The notes beneath the pieces were generated by a model. It was not told where the DNA came from and did no database searches. It worked only from the letters and a program-made list of their open reading frames with translations. A stretch of 64,000 nt of DNA. It comes from Saccharibacillus deserti (GTDB lineage Bacteria; Bacillota; Bacilli; Paenibacillales; Paenibacillaceae). Both the position numbers and the translations under genes were made by a program. Positions 1 through 10,300 of this stretch are shown piece after piece; the stretch's first letter is position 1, and each line of letters opens with the position of its first letter. Location: NCBI RefSeq assembly GCF_013618475.1, contig NZ_JABJVN010000002.1, positions 744,001-808,000 of the forward strand, given 5' to 3'.

Positions 1-960
1 AAGCCGGTCCGCAAATGGATCAAGCGCCAGCGCTTTGTCGATGTCAAAGGCATGTACCGCCGGCTGTACAAAGACGAGATTCTGTTCATGACGCTGTCCG
101 GCGGTCGTCCGCTGCCGGCCATGTGGCACGAATTCTCGCGGCAGACACTTGACCGGCTCGCCAAGTCGGAGCTGATGTTCGAAGACGCTACGCCGCTTCT
201 GCTGCTGCGGGAGCTGCTGCAGGGATTTATTACCAACACGGCGATCCGGCACGTGATCGTCGACGAAGTGCAGGATTACACGCCGTTCCAGCTTGAATTC
301 CTCAAACGTTTGTTTCCGCGCGCCCGGATGACGGCGCTCGGCGATCTCAACCAGGCGATCTACGGGCATGACTCGGCGCTGGACGATTACGATCCGCTGC
401 TGAATCTGTACGGGCGCGAAGAAAGCATGGTTCTGCGCCTGACCCGCAGCTACCGCTCGACACGCGAGATTACCGAATTCACCAAAGCGATGCTGCCGGA
501 AGGCGAAGAAATTCTGCCGTTTACCCGCAGCGGCGAGAAACCGGTCCTGCGCCGGTTCGCTGCCGCGGAAGAGGGCCGCATGGAAGACGCGCTGGTGGCG
601 GACATTCAGGATCTGCGCGAACGCGGACTCGATTATATCGCGATCATCTGCAAGACGCAGAGCGAATGCGGCGAGCTGCACAAGCGGTTGAAGAGCCGTC
701 TGGACACGCGCCTGATTACCAAAAATACGCCGGCGTTCGAGAAAGGAACGGTTATCGTGCCGGCCTATCTCGCCAAAGGCGTCGAGTTCGATGCCGCGCT
801 GCTGTACAACGCGTCGGCGGACAGCTATTCGCGCGAATCGGAACGCAAGCTGTTCTATACGTCCTGTACGCGGGCCATGCATGTGCTGCATTTGTACGCG
901 GCGGGGGAAGCGAGTCCGTTCGTGACCGGCGTGGACGCGAAGCTTTACGACGTTCGGTAA
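1..960 (+). CDS. HelD-like UvrD/Rep-family helicase, C-terminal part
   Basis: The frame is open from base 1, so the gene begins upstream and only the last 319 codons are here. A Walker B-like motif (VIVDEVQDYT) is followed by GDLNQAIYG, a motif-IV-like TRSYRST, and a C-terminal KGVEFDAALLYNA. These are superfamily 1A helicase motifs. The combination resembles HelD, the Bacillales motor that removes stalled RNA polymerase from DNA, more than PcrA or UvrD. The ATP-binding N-terminus and the arm inserts that would settle this lie outside the window. A strong bidirectional hairpin terminator follows. Confidence 0.75.
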   Translation, partial: KPVRKWIKRQRFVDVKGMYRRLYKDEILFMTLSGGRPLPAMWHEFSRQTLDRLAKSELMFEDATPLLLLRELLQGFITNTAIRHVIVDEVQDYTPFQLEFLKRLFPRARMTALGDLNQAIYGHDSALDDYDPLLNLYGREESMVLRLTRSYRSTREITEFTKAMLPEGEEILPFTRSGEKPVLRRFAAAEEGRMEDALVADIQDLRERGLDYIAIICKTQSECGELHKRLKSRLDTRLITKNTPAFEKGTVIVPAYLAKGVEFDAALLYNASADSYSRESERKLFYTSCTRAMHVLHLYAAGEASPFVTGVDAKLYDVR

Positions 961-997
961 AAAAGCCGTGCCGGCAGAATCCGCTGCCGGCCGCAGC

Positions 998-1056
998 AAA
1001 AAGCTCCCCCGAAGCAACCGGGCGATTCGTTCGCCTGTTCTTCCGGGGAGCTTTTT
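998..1056. terminator. Bidirectional terminator between the helicase and chemoreceptor genes
   Basis: An inverted repeat has arms AAAAAGCTCCCC (from 998) and GGGGAGCTTTTT (to 1056), with flanking GAAG/CTTC pairing. It has an A tract on one side and a T tract on the other, so it can serve both convergent genes. Confidence 0.85.
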
Positions 1057-1067
1057 GCGTTGTCCGT

Positions 1068-3137
1068 TTATGCGATCTTGAACTGATCGAGCAGGTTCTG
1101 CAGTTCCTGCACCATGCTGCTTAACGATTTGGCGGAGTAGGAAACTTCTTCCATAGCCGCCTGCTGCTGCTCGCTGGCTGCGGCCACGTTCTGCGTAGCG
1201 TCCGAAGCCTGTCCCGAAATCCGGGCCAAATCTTCCATGGTGGCGCTGATCTGCTGCGAGCCTGCGGACATTTGTTCCGACACCGTCGTGATTTCGAGAA
1301 TCTGGGTGACGATCTGCTGGATCTCCGAGACGATGCCGGTGAACGCTCTGCCGGCGTCTTCCACAAGCGCCGTACCGGAGAAGACGGCCTGGGTACCGGT
1401 TTCGACCGATTTTACGGCGGATTCAGTCTCCACCTGCATTTCTTCGATAATTTCCCGGACTTTCTGTGCGGAGTCTTTGGTTTTCTCCGCGAGATTGCCG
1501 ATTTCCGAAGCCACGACGGCGAAGCCTTTGCCATGTTCCCCGGCACGCGCCGCTTCGATGCCCGCGTTCAGGGACAATAAATTGGTCTGCGTGCTGATCC
1601 CGCTGATTACGTTGATGATATTGCCGATGTCGATCGAGCGGCTGTGGAGCTGGATCATATGCGTCGAAGTGACCGAGACGGACCGGTTGGCTTCGTTCAT
1701 ATCGCGGACAGCCTGCTGAATGATCTCGTTCCCCTGCGCAGCCTGCCGCGAAGTATGCTGCGAAGATTCGTAGAGAGTGGAAGACGATTCCGAGATGCGC
1801 TGAATGCCCGCCGCCAGTTCTTCGAGGGAAATCGCGCTTTCCCGAGTTCCGGTAAGCTGTTTCTCGGCGCCGGCCGCCACTTCCTGGATCGTATGGGCGA
1901 TATCTTCGGCTGCGGTGTTGGTTTCGTCCGCCCCGGCTGTCAGTTCTTCCGCGGTAGAAGCAACATGCAGGGAGTGCTCGGTAACCGTCGCCATCATTTT
2001 GTTCAGCATCTCGCTCGTACCGTTCAGGTTTTCCGCCATTTTGCCGAATTCGTCTTGGGTAGTCACCGGTATGGAATACGTGAAATCCCCTTGCGCCAAA
2101 TGTTCGGCCATCGAATTGACCCGCGCCGTATGCGCGGTCAGGTTGCGGGTATACAGCAGAATGACTCCGACGACGAGAACCAAGCCGATCGCCACAAACA
2201 GAAGGGTTTGCAGCAGCAGGGCATCGATTTTTTCTTTGAGTTCATGTTCCGGCAGCGCCAGGGCCACGATCCAGTCGGTCTGGTCCAGTTTGGAAAAATA
2301 CACATGGACGGGACCTTCCGGAGAATCGTAGACGGCGGAGCCTTCCCCGTCGGCCAGAATCTGTTGGGCCAGGGCGGCTGACGCCGGGTCGGCATCTTCC
2401 TGCAGCTTGACTTGCATAATCTTGTCCGTCTCCGGTCCGGCGAGATAAGTGCCGTCTTGACCGAGCATGAATGCCCAGCCGCTTGTTCCGACAGCGGTGT
2501 CCGAGACAATCGTTTGCACGGTGTCCAGATTGATATCTCCGGTTGCAACGGCAACGAACCGTTCTTCGTCGTCATAGACGGGAACGGAAGCCGTGACCAT
2601 GGTCGATTTCGTCGTTTCATCATAGAAAGCGGGGGCATACCGGATTTCTTTTTGATCGACGGCAATCTTGTACCAGTCCTGCGACGGGTAATCGTAACTT
2701 GGATCGCTGTAATCGTGGGTCACGACGACTTGGTTTTGTTCATGAAAAGCATAGGAAGAAACATATTTCGCGCTGGATTGATAGACTCCGGGTTCGAAGT
2801 AAAGGCCGACGCCAAACGTATCGGGATTGACTTCCAGCGCATCTTCGAGCACCGCGTCGTAATCCGCCAGCGTCAACTTTTTGTAGTGGCCCTGAATCGA
2901 CTTCGCCAGCGTTTCCGGTACCCGGCCATGCGAAATAATCCGGTTCTGGATACTTTGGCGGGTATTGCCGAGCTGTTCGTGCATGCTGCTTTCGGTCTGA
3001 TCCAGCAGCAGCCCGTGCGACTTGAAAATAACGGCACCCGAGACGCCTATGACAATGACCAGCAGAAGCGGCATAATCAGGAGCAGGGTTTTGGCTTTGA
3101 TGCTTCTTAGTTGTATGAGTAACGCCCCATTTCTCAA
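1068..3137 (-). CDS. Methyl-accepting chemotaxis protein with dCache sensor
   Basis: This is a membrane chemoreceptor signalling through CheA/CheW. In order it has a first membrane helix near the N-terminus ([16 protein letters not shown]), a periplasm-side dCache_1-type ligand domain of about 260 residues, a second membrane helix ([18 protein letters not shown]), HAMP, and a long coiled coil. The coiled-coil tip is the conserved hairpin ([20 protein letters not shown]). The frame stays open to an ATG at 3248, but a SigD-like -10 lies at 3160-3167. That would put transcription downstream of the ATGs at 3248 and 3200, neither of which has a ribosome site. I placed the start at the TTG at 3137. 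An ATA at 3116, giving QLRSIKAKT after a GGGG, is a further option. The start is uncertain and the product is not. Confidence 0.9.
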   Translation of the reverse strand: MRNGALLIQLRSIKAKTLLLIMPLLLVIVIGVSGAVIFKSHGLLLDQTESSMHEQLGNTRQSIQNRIISHGRVPETLAKSIQGHYKKLTLADYDAVLEDALEVNPDTFGVGLYFEPGVYQSSAKYVSSYAFHEQNQVVVTHDYSDPSYDYPSQDWYKIAVDQKEIRYAPAFYDETTKSTMVTASVPVYDDEERFVAVATGDINLDTVQTIVSDTAVGTSGWAFMLGQDGTYLAGPETDKIMQVKLQEDADPASAALAQQILADGEGSAVYDSPEGPVHVYFSKLDQTDWIVALALPEHELKEKIDALLLQTLLFVAIGLVLVVGVILLYTRNLTAHTARVNSMAEHLAQGDFTYSIPVTTQDEFGKMAENLNGTSEMLNKMMATVTEHSLHVASTAEELTAGADETNTAAEDIAHTIQEVAAGAEKQLTGTRESAISLEELAAGIQRISESSSTLYESSQHTSRQAAQGNEIIQQAVRDMNEANRSVSVTSTHMIQLHSRSIDIGNIINVISGISTQTNLLSLNAGIEAARAGEHGKGFAVVASEIGNLAEKTKDSAQKVREIIEEMQVETESAVKSVETGTQAVFSGTALVEDAGRAFTGIVSEIQQIVTQILEITTVSEQMSAGSQQISATMEDLARISGQASDATQNVAAASEQQQAAMEEVSYSAKSLSSMVQELQNLLDQFKIA

Positions 3138-3159
3138 AAAAATAAACGTGTACGTAACT

Positions 3160-3187
3160 ATATCGACTCCGAACGCCTTTTTTTGGA
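3160..3187 (-). promoter_or_regulatory. Candidate SigD (flagellar sigma) promoter for the chemoreceptor
   Basis: On the minus strand GTCGATAT (3167-3160) matches 7 of 8 bases of the SigD -10 consensus GCCGATAT. A CAAA lies 14-15 bases upstream where TAAA is expected. Chemoreceptor genes of Bacillales are usually SigD-dependent. The -35 match is weak. Confidence 0.45.
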
Positions 3188-3337
3188 GAGAAATACGCAT
3201 TTTGCGGTTTTTCTTCGGAAGTCGGAGTCGACTCTGACGCAGCGTCATCCTGTAAAGCGAAAGCGAAAGCGAATCGGAAAGGGGAAAACGGATGCGTATT
3301 GCAACGCTGCGTTCCGACGACGTATAACCGCAGGATC

Positions 3338-3710
3338 ATGCAGGCGCCGGAGCGGGAAAAGCGCAAGCTGTACCGAACCCACACGATGGGGCCTTTCCGG
3401 CCCAAATGGGAAATCCAGCAGATTCCGTTTCAGGCGGCGGAACCCGGCGGGTTCGACGTACTGACGCTGAGCGGCCTGATGTATATGCCGCCGCAGGCGG
3501 TCGGCAAGCCGCTGCGCGAACAGCTGGAGCCTATCTCGACGGACGATTTCTGGAGAGACTGCGAAGCGGTCGTGCGCGGCAGCCTTGAAGCCTTCTCGCG
3601 CCGGGGCGTTCGGCTGCCGGTCCGGGACTAACTGTTCACGGTGCTGCTCGGCAATCCCGACAGCCGCGTATTGGAATCGAACGCAGCAGGCGGCATTCGC
3701 AGCAGGCGAT
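3338..3710 (+). pseudogene. Truncated remnant, possibly of a DUF2268-like predicted protease
   Basis: An ATG at 3338 opens 98 codons ending at TAA 3629-3631. The protein (PKWEIQQIPF, DVLTLSGLMYMPP, FWRDCEAVV) looks like a real soluble protein. The same frame continues after the stop with LFTVLLGNPDSRVLESN before dissolving into the 3' end of the AraC gene. I recall similar N-terminal text in DUF2268 (YjaZ-type) predicted Zn-proteases, which run on to an HExxH motif. No such motif occurs here. This is probably a gene broken by an in-frame stop and a 3' deletion. The start has no good ribosome site. The family call is from memory and tentative. Confidence 0.4.
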
Positions 3711-4654
3711 TACGCTTCACTGCCGCCGACCGCCGGTTCAATCCGGGCAAACGTCGGAGAATGGGAAGCCTCGGCGGCCGCTTTGAGTCGTTTGCGGTAC
3801 TGCGAAGGCGTGCAGCCCTGGTGCTGCTTGAACACCGAAATGAAATAGCTCAGACTGTCGAAGCCGACTTCCATCGCAATCTCCACGATCTTGTGTCCGC
3901 TCGTTTCGAGCAGCCGGCAGGCCTGCTGGGTCCGGTAACGGTTGAGATAATCGACAGGGCTTTTATGGACCATGCTTTTGAAAAAGCGGCAGAAGTGTCC
4001 TTCGCTCATATTCAGCAGACCCGCCAGATCGCTAAGCTTGATCGGGGACGGATAATGCTGATGCATATAACCGAGAACCCTTTTGAGCCGCTGGATTTTC
4101 TCGCCGTCACCGCCGGAAGCCGCCGGAATATTCTCGCGCATATGCCCCTGCAGCAGCGCGAAAATCTGGCACAGCCGGGCTTTGGTCATCAGCTGGTAAG
4201 CGGGAACGGAACGTTCGTTGTCCGAGATGATCGCCGCAATCAATCCCAGAATATCGCGCTCCCAGTCTTCGCGTCCGGTCAGATGCGAAGGCGGGAGCGA
4301 TTTTTTTTGCAGCAGAGGTTCGATAAACCGTTCCTGCAGCGCGTCGTAACCCCGGCTGGACAGAAAATCCCCGTCGAACACGACCGCCGAGAACGCGCAC
4401 GGTTCGTCGCCGATCCGGTGGCCCGCATGCAGCTCGCCGCCGTGGACGAACATCGCTTCGCCCCGCGACACTTCGTAATATTCCGTGCCGATCTGGAACC
4501 GGATCGTTCCGCGGGTAACGATCGTAAATTCCATTTCTTCGTGCCAGTGGGAATCCATGATCGTCGTGTAATCCAAATCTTCCATAACGTAAACGCTGAC
4601 GGGGTACATGGGATTGCCGTGTATGCGTTCTTCTTTTAACAAAGCGCGTTCCAT
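3710..4654 (-). CDS. AraC-family regulator of the adjacent GH31 gene
   Basis: The 314-residue protein has an N-terminal cupin sugar-binding domain (HWHEEMEFTIVTRG and GGELHAGH are the beta-barrel motifs). The C-terminal double helix-turn-helix holds LSDLAGLLNMSEGHFCRFFK and the signature VGFDSLSYFISVFKQHQGCTPSQYRK. The frame extends upstream to 4735, but the ATG at 4654 has AGGAGG eight bases ahead, so I chose it. The gene is divergent from the alpha-xylosidase. Paired 12-bp direct repeats in the gap at 21-bp spacing suit binding by two AraC DNA heads. It is most likely a xyloside- or glycoside-responsive activator. The inducer is unknown. Confidence 0.88.
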   Translation of the reverse strand: MERALLKEERIHGNPMYPVSVYVMEDLDYTTIMDSHWHEEMEFTIVTRGTIRFQIGTEYYEVSRGEAMFVHGGELHAGHRIGDEPCAFSAVVFDGDFLSSRGYDALQERFIEPLLQKKSLPPSHLTGREDWERDILGLIAAIISDNERSVPAYQLMTKARLCQIFALLQGHMRENIPAASGGDGEKIQRLKRVLGYMHQHYPSPIKLSDLAGLLNMSEGHFCRFFKSMVHKSPVDYLNRYRTQQACRLLETSGHKIVEIAMEVGFDSLSYFISVFKQHQGCTPSQYRKRLKAAAEASHSPTFARIEPAVGGSEA

Positions 4655-4770
4655 AGAGAAGTCCTCCTTCGATCGAACGGTGCGACGCGCAGCGGAAAAC
4701 GTATCGAACACCGTCAAATATGAAATCGTTTCCAAATTGTGGTCATTAAGAGAGGGGCGGGATAGAAAAT

Positions 4771-4803
4771 ATCAAAATAACGATACTTTAGATCAAAATA
4801 ACG
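4771..4803. promoter_or_regulatory. Direct-repeat operator, probable AraC-type activator site
   Basis: ATCAAAATAACG occurs at 4771-4782 and again, identical, at 4792-4803. The 21-bp spacing is two helical turns. A weaker copy (ATCAATAT) starts at 4823. The second repeat ends eight bases before a possible -35 (TTCACT, 4812-4817) of the GH31 promoter, the classical position for AraC-type activation. Confidence 0.6.
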
Positions 4804-4811
4804 GAAGAAAA

Positions 4812-4839
4812 TTCACTTAAAGATCAATATCATTATATA
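4812..4839 (+). promoter_or_regulatory. Candidate promoter for the GH31 gene
   Basis: TTCACT (4812-4817), 16 bases, then TATATA (4834-4839). The -35 is imperfect, which fits a promoter needing an activator bound at the adjacent repeats. Confidence 0.4.
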
Positions 4840-4904
4840 TGTAGTCACGGCGATCATACAACGGCGCCGAGGGCATTCGACAATTTCAAGGGGGCTTTAT
4901 ACGC

Positions 4905-7220
4905 ATGAAATTTACCGATGGATATTGGATGGTCCGCGACGGATACAACCTGCAGAATCCGGTCGACATCCGCGACGTGGTACAGAAGGACGATTCCTTC
5001 ACGGTCTATGCGGCAACAAAAAAAGTGGAAAAACGGGGCGACACGCTGAATGCGACGCTGCTCAAAGCGACCTACAGCTCGCCGATGCCGAACGTCATCC
5101 GCGTTCGCTTGAACCGTCACGCCGGCGGCGTGAAACAGACTCCCGAATTCGAACTGTACGGATCCGAGACGAACGTGCAGATTACCAATAACGAAGAGCT
5201 GCTGGCGCTGCAAAGCGGCGAGCTCAAAGTCAGCATCAACCGCAATACGGGCTTCGCCAGCGAGTTCCATTACGGCAGCCGCCGCCTGACCGGCAGCGCG
5301 TTCCGCCGTGCGGCGCATATCGAGAACAAAGCCCAAGGCAAAACCTACTTCCGCGAGCAGCTCGATCTGGGCATGGGCGAATACGTATACGGTCTGGGCG
5401 AGCGCTTCACCCCGTTCGTGAAAAACGGCCAAACGGTCGATATCTGGAATGAAGACGGCGGCACGAGCAGCGAGCAGTCCTACAAAAACATTCCGTTCTA
5501 TATCTCGAACAAAGGCTACGGCGTATTCGTCAACCATCCGGAAAAAGTCTCGTTCGAAGTGGCTTCGGAAAACGTGTCGAAAGTGCAGTTCAGCGTAGAA
5601 GGCGAAACGTTGGAATATTTCATCATCGGCGGCGAAAATCCGAAAGACGTCCTCGATAACTTCACGAAGCTGACCGGCAAACCGGCGCTCCCGCCGGCCT
5701 GGACGTTCGGTTTGTGGCTGACGACTTCGTTTACCACGAACTACGACGAAGAAACGGTCAACCATTTCGTCGACGGCATGAGCGAGCGCGACCTGCCGCT
5801 GTCCGTGTTCCACTTCGACTGCTTCTGGATGAAAGAATACCAGTGGACGGATTTCGAATGGGACAAAGACGTGTTCCCCGACCCTGCGGGACTGCTCAAG
5901 CGCCTCAAGGACAAAGGACTGAAAATCTGCGTCTGGATCAACCCGTACATCGCGGAGAAATCCGTCCTGTTCGAAGAAGGCATGGAAAACGGCTACCTGC
6001 TCAAACGCAAAGACGGCAGCGTCTGGCAGTGGGACATGTGGCAGGCGGGCATGGGCATCGTGGACTTCACGAACCCGGCCGCGGTGAAATGGTATCAGGG
6101 TAAGCTCGAAGAACTGGTCGATCAGGGCGTAGACTGCTTCAAGACCGACTTCGGCGAAAGAATCCCGGTGGAAGACGTCGTATACTTCGACGGTTCCGAT
6201 CCGGTCAAAATGCACAATTATTACACGTTCCAATACAATAAAGCGGTCTTCGAAGTGTTGGAGAACAAACTCGGCAAAAACGAAGCGGCGCTGTTCGCCC
6301 GTTCGGCTACGGTCGGCGGCCAGCAGTTTCCGGTTCACTGGGGCGGCGACTGCTCGTCGACGTACGAGTCGATGGCGGAAAGCCTGCGCGGCGGCTTGTC
6401 GCTCGGCGTATCCGGCTTCAGCTTCTGGTCGCACGATATCTCCGGCTTCGAGCAGACGGCTCCGGCCGACGTATACAAACGCTGGGTGCAGTTCGGCCTG
6501 CTGTCTTCGCACAGCCGCCTGCACGGCAGCGACTCGTACCGCGTGCCTTGGCTGTTCGACGACGAAGCGGTCGACGTGCTGCGCAAGTTCACGAAGCTCA
6601 AAAATTCGCTCATGCCGTACCTGTTCAACCAGGCTGCGGAATCGGCGGAACGCGGCATTCCGATGATGCGTCCGATGTTCCTGGAGTTCCCGGAAGATCC
6701 GACCTGCGGACCGCTGGATCTCCAGTACATGTTCGGCGATTCGATTCTCGTGGCTCCGATCTTCAACGAGCAGGGCGACGTGACCTATTATCTGCCTGCG
6801 GGCAAATGGACAGGCCTGTTGGACGGCCAGACGAAGCAGGGCGGACGCTGGTACAGCGAAAACTACGACTTCATGAGCCTGCCGGTCTTCGTCAGAGAAG
6901 GTACGCTGCTGGCTGTCGGCAGCCAGGACGGCAAACCGGACTACGACTACGCCGACGGCGTGACGCTGCATCTGTTCGATCTGGAAGACGGCAAGACCGC
7001 TTCCGTGAACATCATCGGTCTCGACGCGAAGGCGGTCGTCGAAGCCTCGGCCGTACGCAGCGGCAATGAGATCAAGATCAGCGTTTCGGGCGGCAAAAAC
7101 GTCAAGCTCGTCCTGCGCGGCATTTCCGAAGTGTCCGGCGTGGACGGCGCTTCGCATGAAGCCGGCGAGCAGGGTCTTCTGCTGACGCCTGCCGGCGGCA
7201 GCGTAACGGTTAAGCTGTAA
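4905..7220 (+). CDS. yicI: GH31 alpha-xylosidase (YicI-like)
   Basis: The 771-residue enzyme is nearly the length of E. coli YicI (772). It should release alpha-xylose from xyloglucan oligosaccharides or isoprimeverose in the cytoplasm. It has no signal peptide. The nucleophile is Asp415 in KTDFGE and the acid/base is Asp482 in HWGGD, almost exactly the YicI numbering. An N-terminal beta-sandwich (DGYWMVRDGYN) precedes the barrel. The start has GGGGG about ten bases upstream. The gene is divergent from its probable AraC activator and followed by a hairpin and a GH3 gene. Alpha-glucosidase activity is the main alternative, but the YicI-like N-terminus favours xylosidase. Confidence 0.92.
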   Translation: MKFTDGYWMVRDGYNLQNPVDIRDVVQKDDSFTVYAATKKVEKRGDTLNATLLKATYSSPMPNVIRVRLNRHAGGVKQTPEFELYGSETNVQITNNEELLALQSGELKVSINRNTGFASEFHYGSRRLTGSAFRRAAHIENKAQGKTYFREQLDLGMGEYVYGLGERFTPFVKNGQTVDIWNEDGGTSSEQSYKNIPFYISNKGYGVFVNHPEKVSFEVASENVSKVQFSVEGETLEYFIIGGENPKDVLDNFTKLTGKPALPPAWTFGLWLTTSFTTNYDEETVNHFVDGMSERDLPLSVFHFDCFWMKEYQWTDFEWDKDVFPDPAGLLKRLKDKGLKICVWINPYIAEKSVLFEEGMENGYLLKRKDGSVWQWDMWQAGMGIVDFTNPAAVKWYQGKLEELVDQGVDCFKTDFGERIPVEDVVYFDGSDPVKMHNYYTFQYNKAVFEVLENKLGKNEAALFARSATVGGQQFPVHWGGDCSSTYESMAESLRGGLSLGVSGFSFWSHDISGFEQTAPADVYKRWVQFGLLSSHSRLHGSDSYRVPWLFDDEAVDVLRKFTKLKNSLMPYLFNQAAESAERGIPMMRPMFLEFPEDPTCGPLDLQYMFGDSILVAPIFNEQGDVTYYLPAGKWTGLLDGQTKQGGRWYSENYDFMSLPVFVREGTLLAVGSQDGKPDYDYADGVTLHLFDLEDGKTASVNIIGLDAKAVVEASAVRSGNEIKISVSGGKNVKLVLRGISEVSGVDGASHEAGEQGLLLTPAGGSVTVKL

Positions 7221-7237
7221 GTACCAAGTCAAGTATA

Positions 7238-7285
7238 GGGGTAAAGCTTCTTTCCGAACCGGGGAGAAGCTTTACCCCGTTTGGC
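7238..7285 (+). terminator. Terminator hairpin between the GH31 and GH3 genes
   Basis: Perfect 14-bp arms GGGGTAAAGCTTCT (7238-7251) and AGAAGCTTTACCCC (7265-7278) enclose a 13-base loop. The T run after it is short, so termination may be partial. Confidence 0.65.
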
Positions 7286-7326
7286 TTATCCAATCCTGAG
7301 AACGCTTTATTTGGAGGAGGTAAAAA

Positions 7327-10300
7327 ATGACGCCTTTATATTTGGATCATCGGCAGTCCGTGGAAGAACGGGTGCGCGACCTGGTTGCCCGGTTCACGCT
7401 TGAAGAAAAGCTGACGCTCCTGCCGACGCGGCAGGCTGCGGTAGAACGGCTCGGCGTTCGGGCTTACAGCATCGGAGGGGAAGCGGCGCACGGCGTGGCC
7501 TGGAAAGGCGCGGCGACGGTATTCCCGCAGCCGATCGGATTGTCTTCGACCTGGAACAAGGAACTGCTGCAAGAGATCGGCTCGGTTATCGGCAACGAAG
7601 CTCGCGCTTATCACCGAAGCGACCCGGAAACGCACGGCTTGACGCTGTGGGCGCCGACGGTTGATATGGAGCGGAATCCGCTCTGGGGACGAACGGAAGA
7701 AGCTTACGGCGAAGATCCGCATCTCACGGGCAAACTGACGGCATCGCTTGCGCGCGGGATGCAGGGCGATCACCCGTTTTATCTTAAAATGGTCGCGACG
7801 CTCAAGCATTTCTTCGCCAACAACAACGAAGTCGGCCGACTGGACGGCTCATCCAGCGTCACGCCGCGCAATATGCGCGAATATTATCTCGAAGCGTTCC
7901 GGATTCCGTTCGAGGAAGGCGGTGCGCTGTCGATGATGACCGCCTACAATTCGATCAACGGAACGCCGGCGATCGAAAGTCCTTATGTCCGGCGGTTCGT
8001 CAAAGAGGAATGGAAGATGGACGGTTTTGTGGTATGCGACGGAGGGGACCTGTCGCAGACGGTGAATTTCCACAAGTATCATGATTCGCATGCCGAGTCC
8101 GCGGCGGGCGCGCTTCTGGCCGGCGTCGACAGTCTGACCGACGAACCGGCGCTTGTGATCGCGGCTGTTCGCGAAGCGCTTGCGCGACGCCTGATCGGCG
8201 AAGAAGACCTCGACCGCGCGCTGGTCAATGTCTTCCGGATCCGGTTCCGGCTCGGGCAGTTCGATCCGGAAGACGCCAATCCCTATGCGCGGATTCCGGA
8301 ATCGATACTGTGCGCACCGGAACACGCCGAGCTCGCGCAGCGTGCGGCGGAGCAGTCCGTCGTGCTGCTGAAGAACGACGGGATTCTGCCGCTGCGGCGC
8401 GCGGAGGTATCCGGCGCAGCCGTCGTTGGACCGACGGCCGATGCGGTCTGGACGGATTGGTACAGCGGCACGCTGCCGTACCGCGTGTCGATCCTCGACG
8501 GCATCCGGGCGAAGCTGGATGCGGAGATCCCGGCGGAGAGCGAAGCGGAAGCGGATCCGGCGGGTACCGCCGCGGGAGAGGAGCGGTCCGAAAGCGGCCG
8601 CACGGCCGGATCCGTCAGGGAGCGTGCGCAGCGTACCGACGCGGCGCGGACGGTTCGGGAAGCGAACGAAGCGCTGAGCGCTTTTGACGAAGCGGAGCGC
8701 TGGCTGGGCGTTCGGGCCGCGTCCGGCCAAGTCGGGTCCGGCAGTGTTCAGGCGGCAGAGCGCGGCGAAGCGGGCCGCGTGCGCTATGTCGAAGGCAGCG
8801 ATACGGTGCGGCTGGTGGATGCGGCAGACGGCAGCGTGCTCGCCGTTCAGCCTGGCGAAGACGGCGTGCTTGCGCTGCGCAGCGGCGAACACGGCGCACA
8901 GGCCCAGGCGGGCATCGCTCCCGGCGGCAAGCAGGCCGATCCTGCGGAAGATCGGCAGCCGGGCGGCCGCGACGCTTCGCTGTTTGAATTGACCCGCTGG
9001 GGCTGGGGGCAGCATACGCTTCAAGCCCATGCCAACGGCAGATTCGTTCATGCAGAGGAAGACAAGCCAGTGTCGGCTTCGGCGGAGAAGGTCGGAGGAT
9101 GGTTCGTCAAAGAATTGTTCGATCTGCAGGAAGAACCGGACGGAGGAGCGAAGCTGCGCCAATGGAACGGCCAACCGCTCGGCTGGTCTGAGAAGGATCC
9201 GGTCGGCGATACGCCGAGGCATGAAGGAGCGTCTGCGGCATCCGCAGGACGGCGCACGCTGCGCGCTCTTGCCGCGCGGCGCGAAGACGATGCCGCCGTA
9301 CTGCTTGTGCAGACGGTGCGCAGCGGGACCGAGCAGGCCGCCGAAGCGGCCAGGCAGAGCGATGTCGCGATCGTGTGTGTCGGCAGCAGCCCTTATATCA
9401 ACGGCAAGGAAGAGATCGACCGTCCGTCGCTCAAGCTCCCGCCGAGCCAGGAACAGCTGATCCGTGCCGTACACGAAGCCAATCCGCGCACGGTCGTCGT
9501 GATCGTCGGCAGCTACCCGTTCGCGCTGGGCGAACTTGCCGAGCTTGTGCCGGCGATTCTCTATACGGCGCACGGCGGCCAGGAGATGGGCACGGCAGTC
9601 GCCAATATCCTGTTTGGCGAAGCGGCTCCGGCGGGCCGGCTCAGTATGACGTGGTACCGCTCGGAAGACGATCTGGCGCCTATGCTGGATTACGACATTA
9701 TCAAAAGCGAACAGACCTATCAATACTTCGGCGGCGAAGTGCTCTATCCGTTCGGTTACGGGCTGACTTATACGTCTTTCCGCTATGGGAAACCGAAGCT
9801 GAACGGAGGCACTTTCGGACCCGACGATGTCATCAAGCTTGAGATCGATATGGTCAACGAGGGAGCGGCTGACAGCGAAGAAGTGCCGCAGCTGTACGTT
9901 CGCGCCCAAGCGTCGAAAGTCAAACGTCCGCTCAAACAGCTCAAAGGCTTCGAACGGGTCCCTGTTCCCGCAGGCAGTTCGGTGAGCGTCTTGTTCGAAC
10001 TGCCGGTCCGCGAGCTTGCGTTCTGGGACGTGACGCGAAGCAAATTCTGCGTGGAATCCGGCGTGTATACGCTGATGATCGGCGCTTCTTCCGCGGATAT
10101 CCGGGCGCAGATCAATGTCGTGATCGAAGGCGAGACCGTGCCTGCGCGCAATCTGTACGAAGCGACGCGGGCGGAGAACTTCGACGATTACGACAATGTG
10201 CTGCTGGACGAAGGCGAATCGGGCCTGACCGCGGTCCGCAGCGCCGATCCGACTTCTCCGGGCGTACTGCTGTTTCGCGATGTCGATATGTCCCGGGGCG

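Noticed and set aside
4854-7232. Minus-strand frame of 792 codons
   Set aside because: It lies opposite the GH31 gene and shows compositional His/Arg/Phe-rich text only.
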